Shown piece by piece: positions 5,931-6,093 of a stretch of 6,093 nucleotides of DNA; the first letter of the stretch is position 1, and each line of letters begins with the position of its first letter. The notes beneath the pieces are model-generated. The model was given only the letters and a program-made list of their open reading frames with translations. It made no database searches and was not told the origin of the DNA. This DNA is from Sulfurospirillum arcachonense (lineage in GTDB: Bacteria > Campylobacterota > Campylobacteria > Campylobacterales > Sulfurospirillaceae): positions 1 to 6,093 of the forward strand of contig DQTM01000054.1 in the NCBI GenBank assembly GCA_015662785.1, given 5' to 3'. The translations under genes were made by a program, and so were the position numbers.

Positions 5931-5946
5931 TTGATAAGTGTATCAA
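5931..5946 (+). repeat. Inverted repeat in the probable pilin mRNA leader
   Basis: TTGATA (5931-5936) and TATCAA (5941-5946) are perfect inverted repeats around AGTG, giving a six-pair hairpin that ends 11 bases before the pilin ribosome binding site. It may stabilise the mRNA or be an operator. It lacks a T-run, so it is not a terminator. Confidence 0.4.
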
Positions 5947-5970
5947 TCAAATTAAACAAAGGAGTAAACC

Positions 5971-6093
5971 ATGAAAAAAGGTTTTACTATGATCGAATTA
6001 ATTTTCGTAATCGTTATTTTAGGTATTTTGGCGGCAGTTGCCATTCCAAGACTTGCTGCTACTAGAGATGATGCAGTTGCTGCTACAATTAAA
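5971..6093 (+). CDS. Type IV pilin / type II secretion pseudopilin, N-terminal part only
   Basis: The first 41 residues are visible and the gene runs off the right edge. The short basic leader MKKG is followed by FTMIEL, the prepilin peptidase (PilD) site. Cleavage would fall after G4, giving an N-methylated F1 and the conserved glutamate at mature position 5 (E9). A hydrophobic helix (LIFVIVILGILAAVAIP, 10-26) anchors the subunit in the inner membrane and then packs the core of the filament. The proline at 26 is the usual helix kink. Start choice is firm: AAAGGAG (5958-5964) lies six bases upstream. The class I leader fits both type IV pilins and type II secretion pseudopilins, and the missing globular domain is what would tell them apart. 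The 385-base gap before it carries the promoter, RNA, terminator, small frame and inverted repeats described separately. Confidence 0.93.
   Translation, partial: MKKGFTMIELIFVIVILGILAAVAIPRLAATRDDAVAATIK

Noticed and set aside
1..6093. CRISPR array, tRNA, rRNA or insertion sequence
   Set aside because: No regularly spaced repeats, cloverleaf, rRNA segments, transposase frames or target-site duplications were seen.

Overview
The window is AT-rich and looks like a Campylobacterota (epsilonproteobacterial) chromosome, most like a Sulfurimonas-type free-living member. The basis is the composition, the AAGGAG-type ribosome binding sites, the TATAAT promoters with poor -35 boxes, and the general look of the UvrB and PPK1 proteins. 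The genus is an inference and was not tested by any search.

The left 5 kb (positions 5043 down to 1) is one long minus-strand gene string. In order of transcription it holds a small antitoxin-like protein (5043-4825), a RelE/ParE-family toxin (4825-4544), the excision-repair helicase UvrB (4544-2565), polyphosphate kinase PPK1 (2535-436), and a gamma-class carbonic anhydrase family protein that runs off the left edge (436-1). Three of the four junctions are one-base TAATG stop/start overlaps, and the fourth (uvrB-ppk1) is 29 bases. The string therefore reads as a single operon behind an extended -10 promoter at about 5064-5072. The toxin and uvrB starts have no good ribosome binding site of their own, whereas the antitoxin, ppk1 and carbonic-anhydrase starts do.

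An 81-base divergent promoter region (5044-5124) separates this operon from two small plus-strand genes that overlap by ATGA. The first (5125-5367) is an 80-residue coiled-coil protein resembling ZapB. The second (5364-5585) is a 73-residue protein that could be a shortened ZapA. Together they may be a cell-division accessory pair.

The right end (5586-5970) has no conventional gene but is crowded. It holds a sigma-70 promoter with 17-base spacing, about 90 bases of structured RNA ending in a strong intrinsic terminator, and a G-rich stretch. These are followed by a 33-codon frame with an excellent Shine-Dalgarno site, a TTG start and a signal-peptide-like core. Two inverted repeats then lead to the start of a type IV pilin/pseudopilin gene (5971 to the right edge).

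The parts most worth attention are the toxin-antitoxin pair wired by translation into a DNA-repair and polyphosphate operon, and the unexplained RNA-plus-small-ORF region in front of the pilin.
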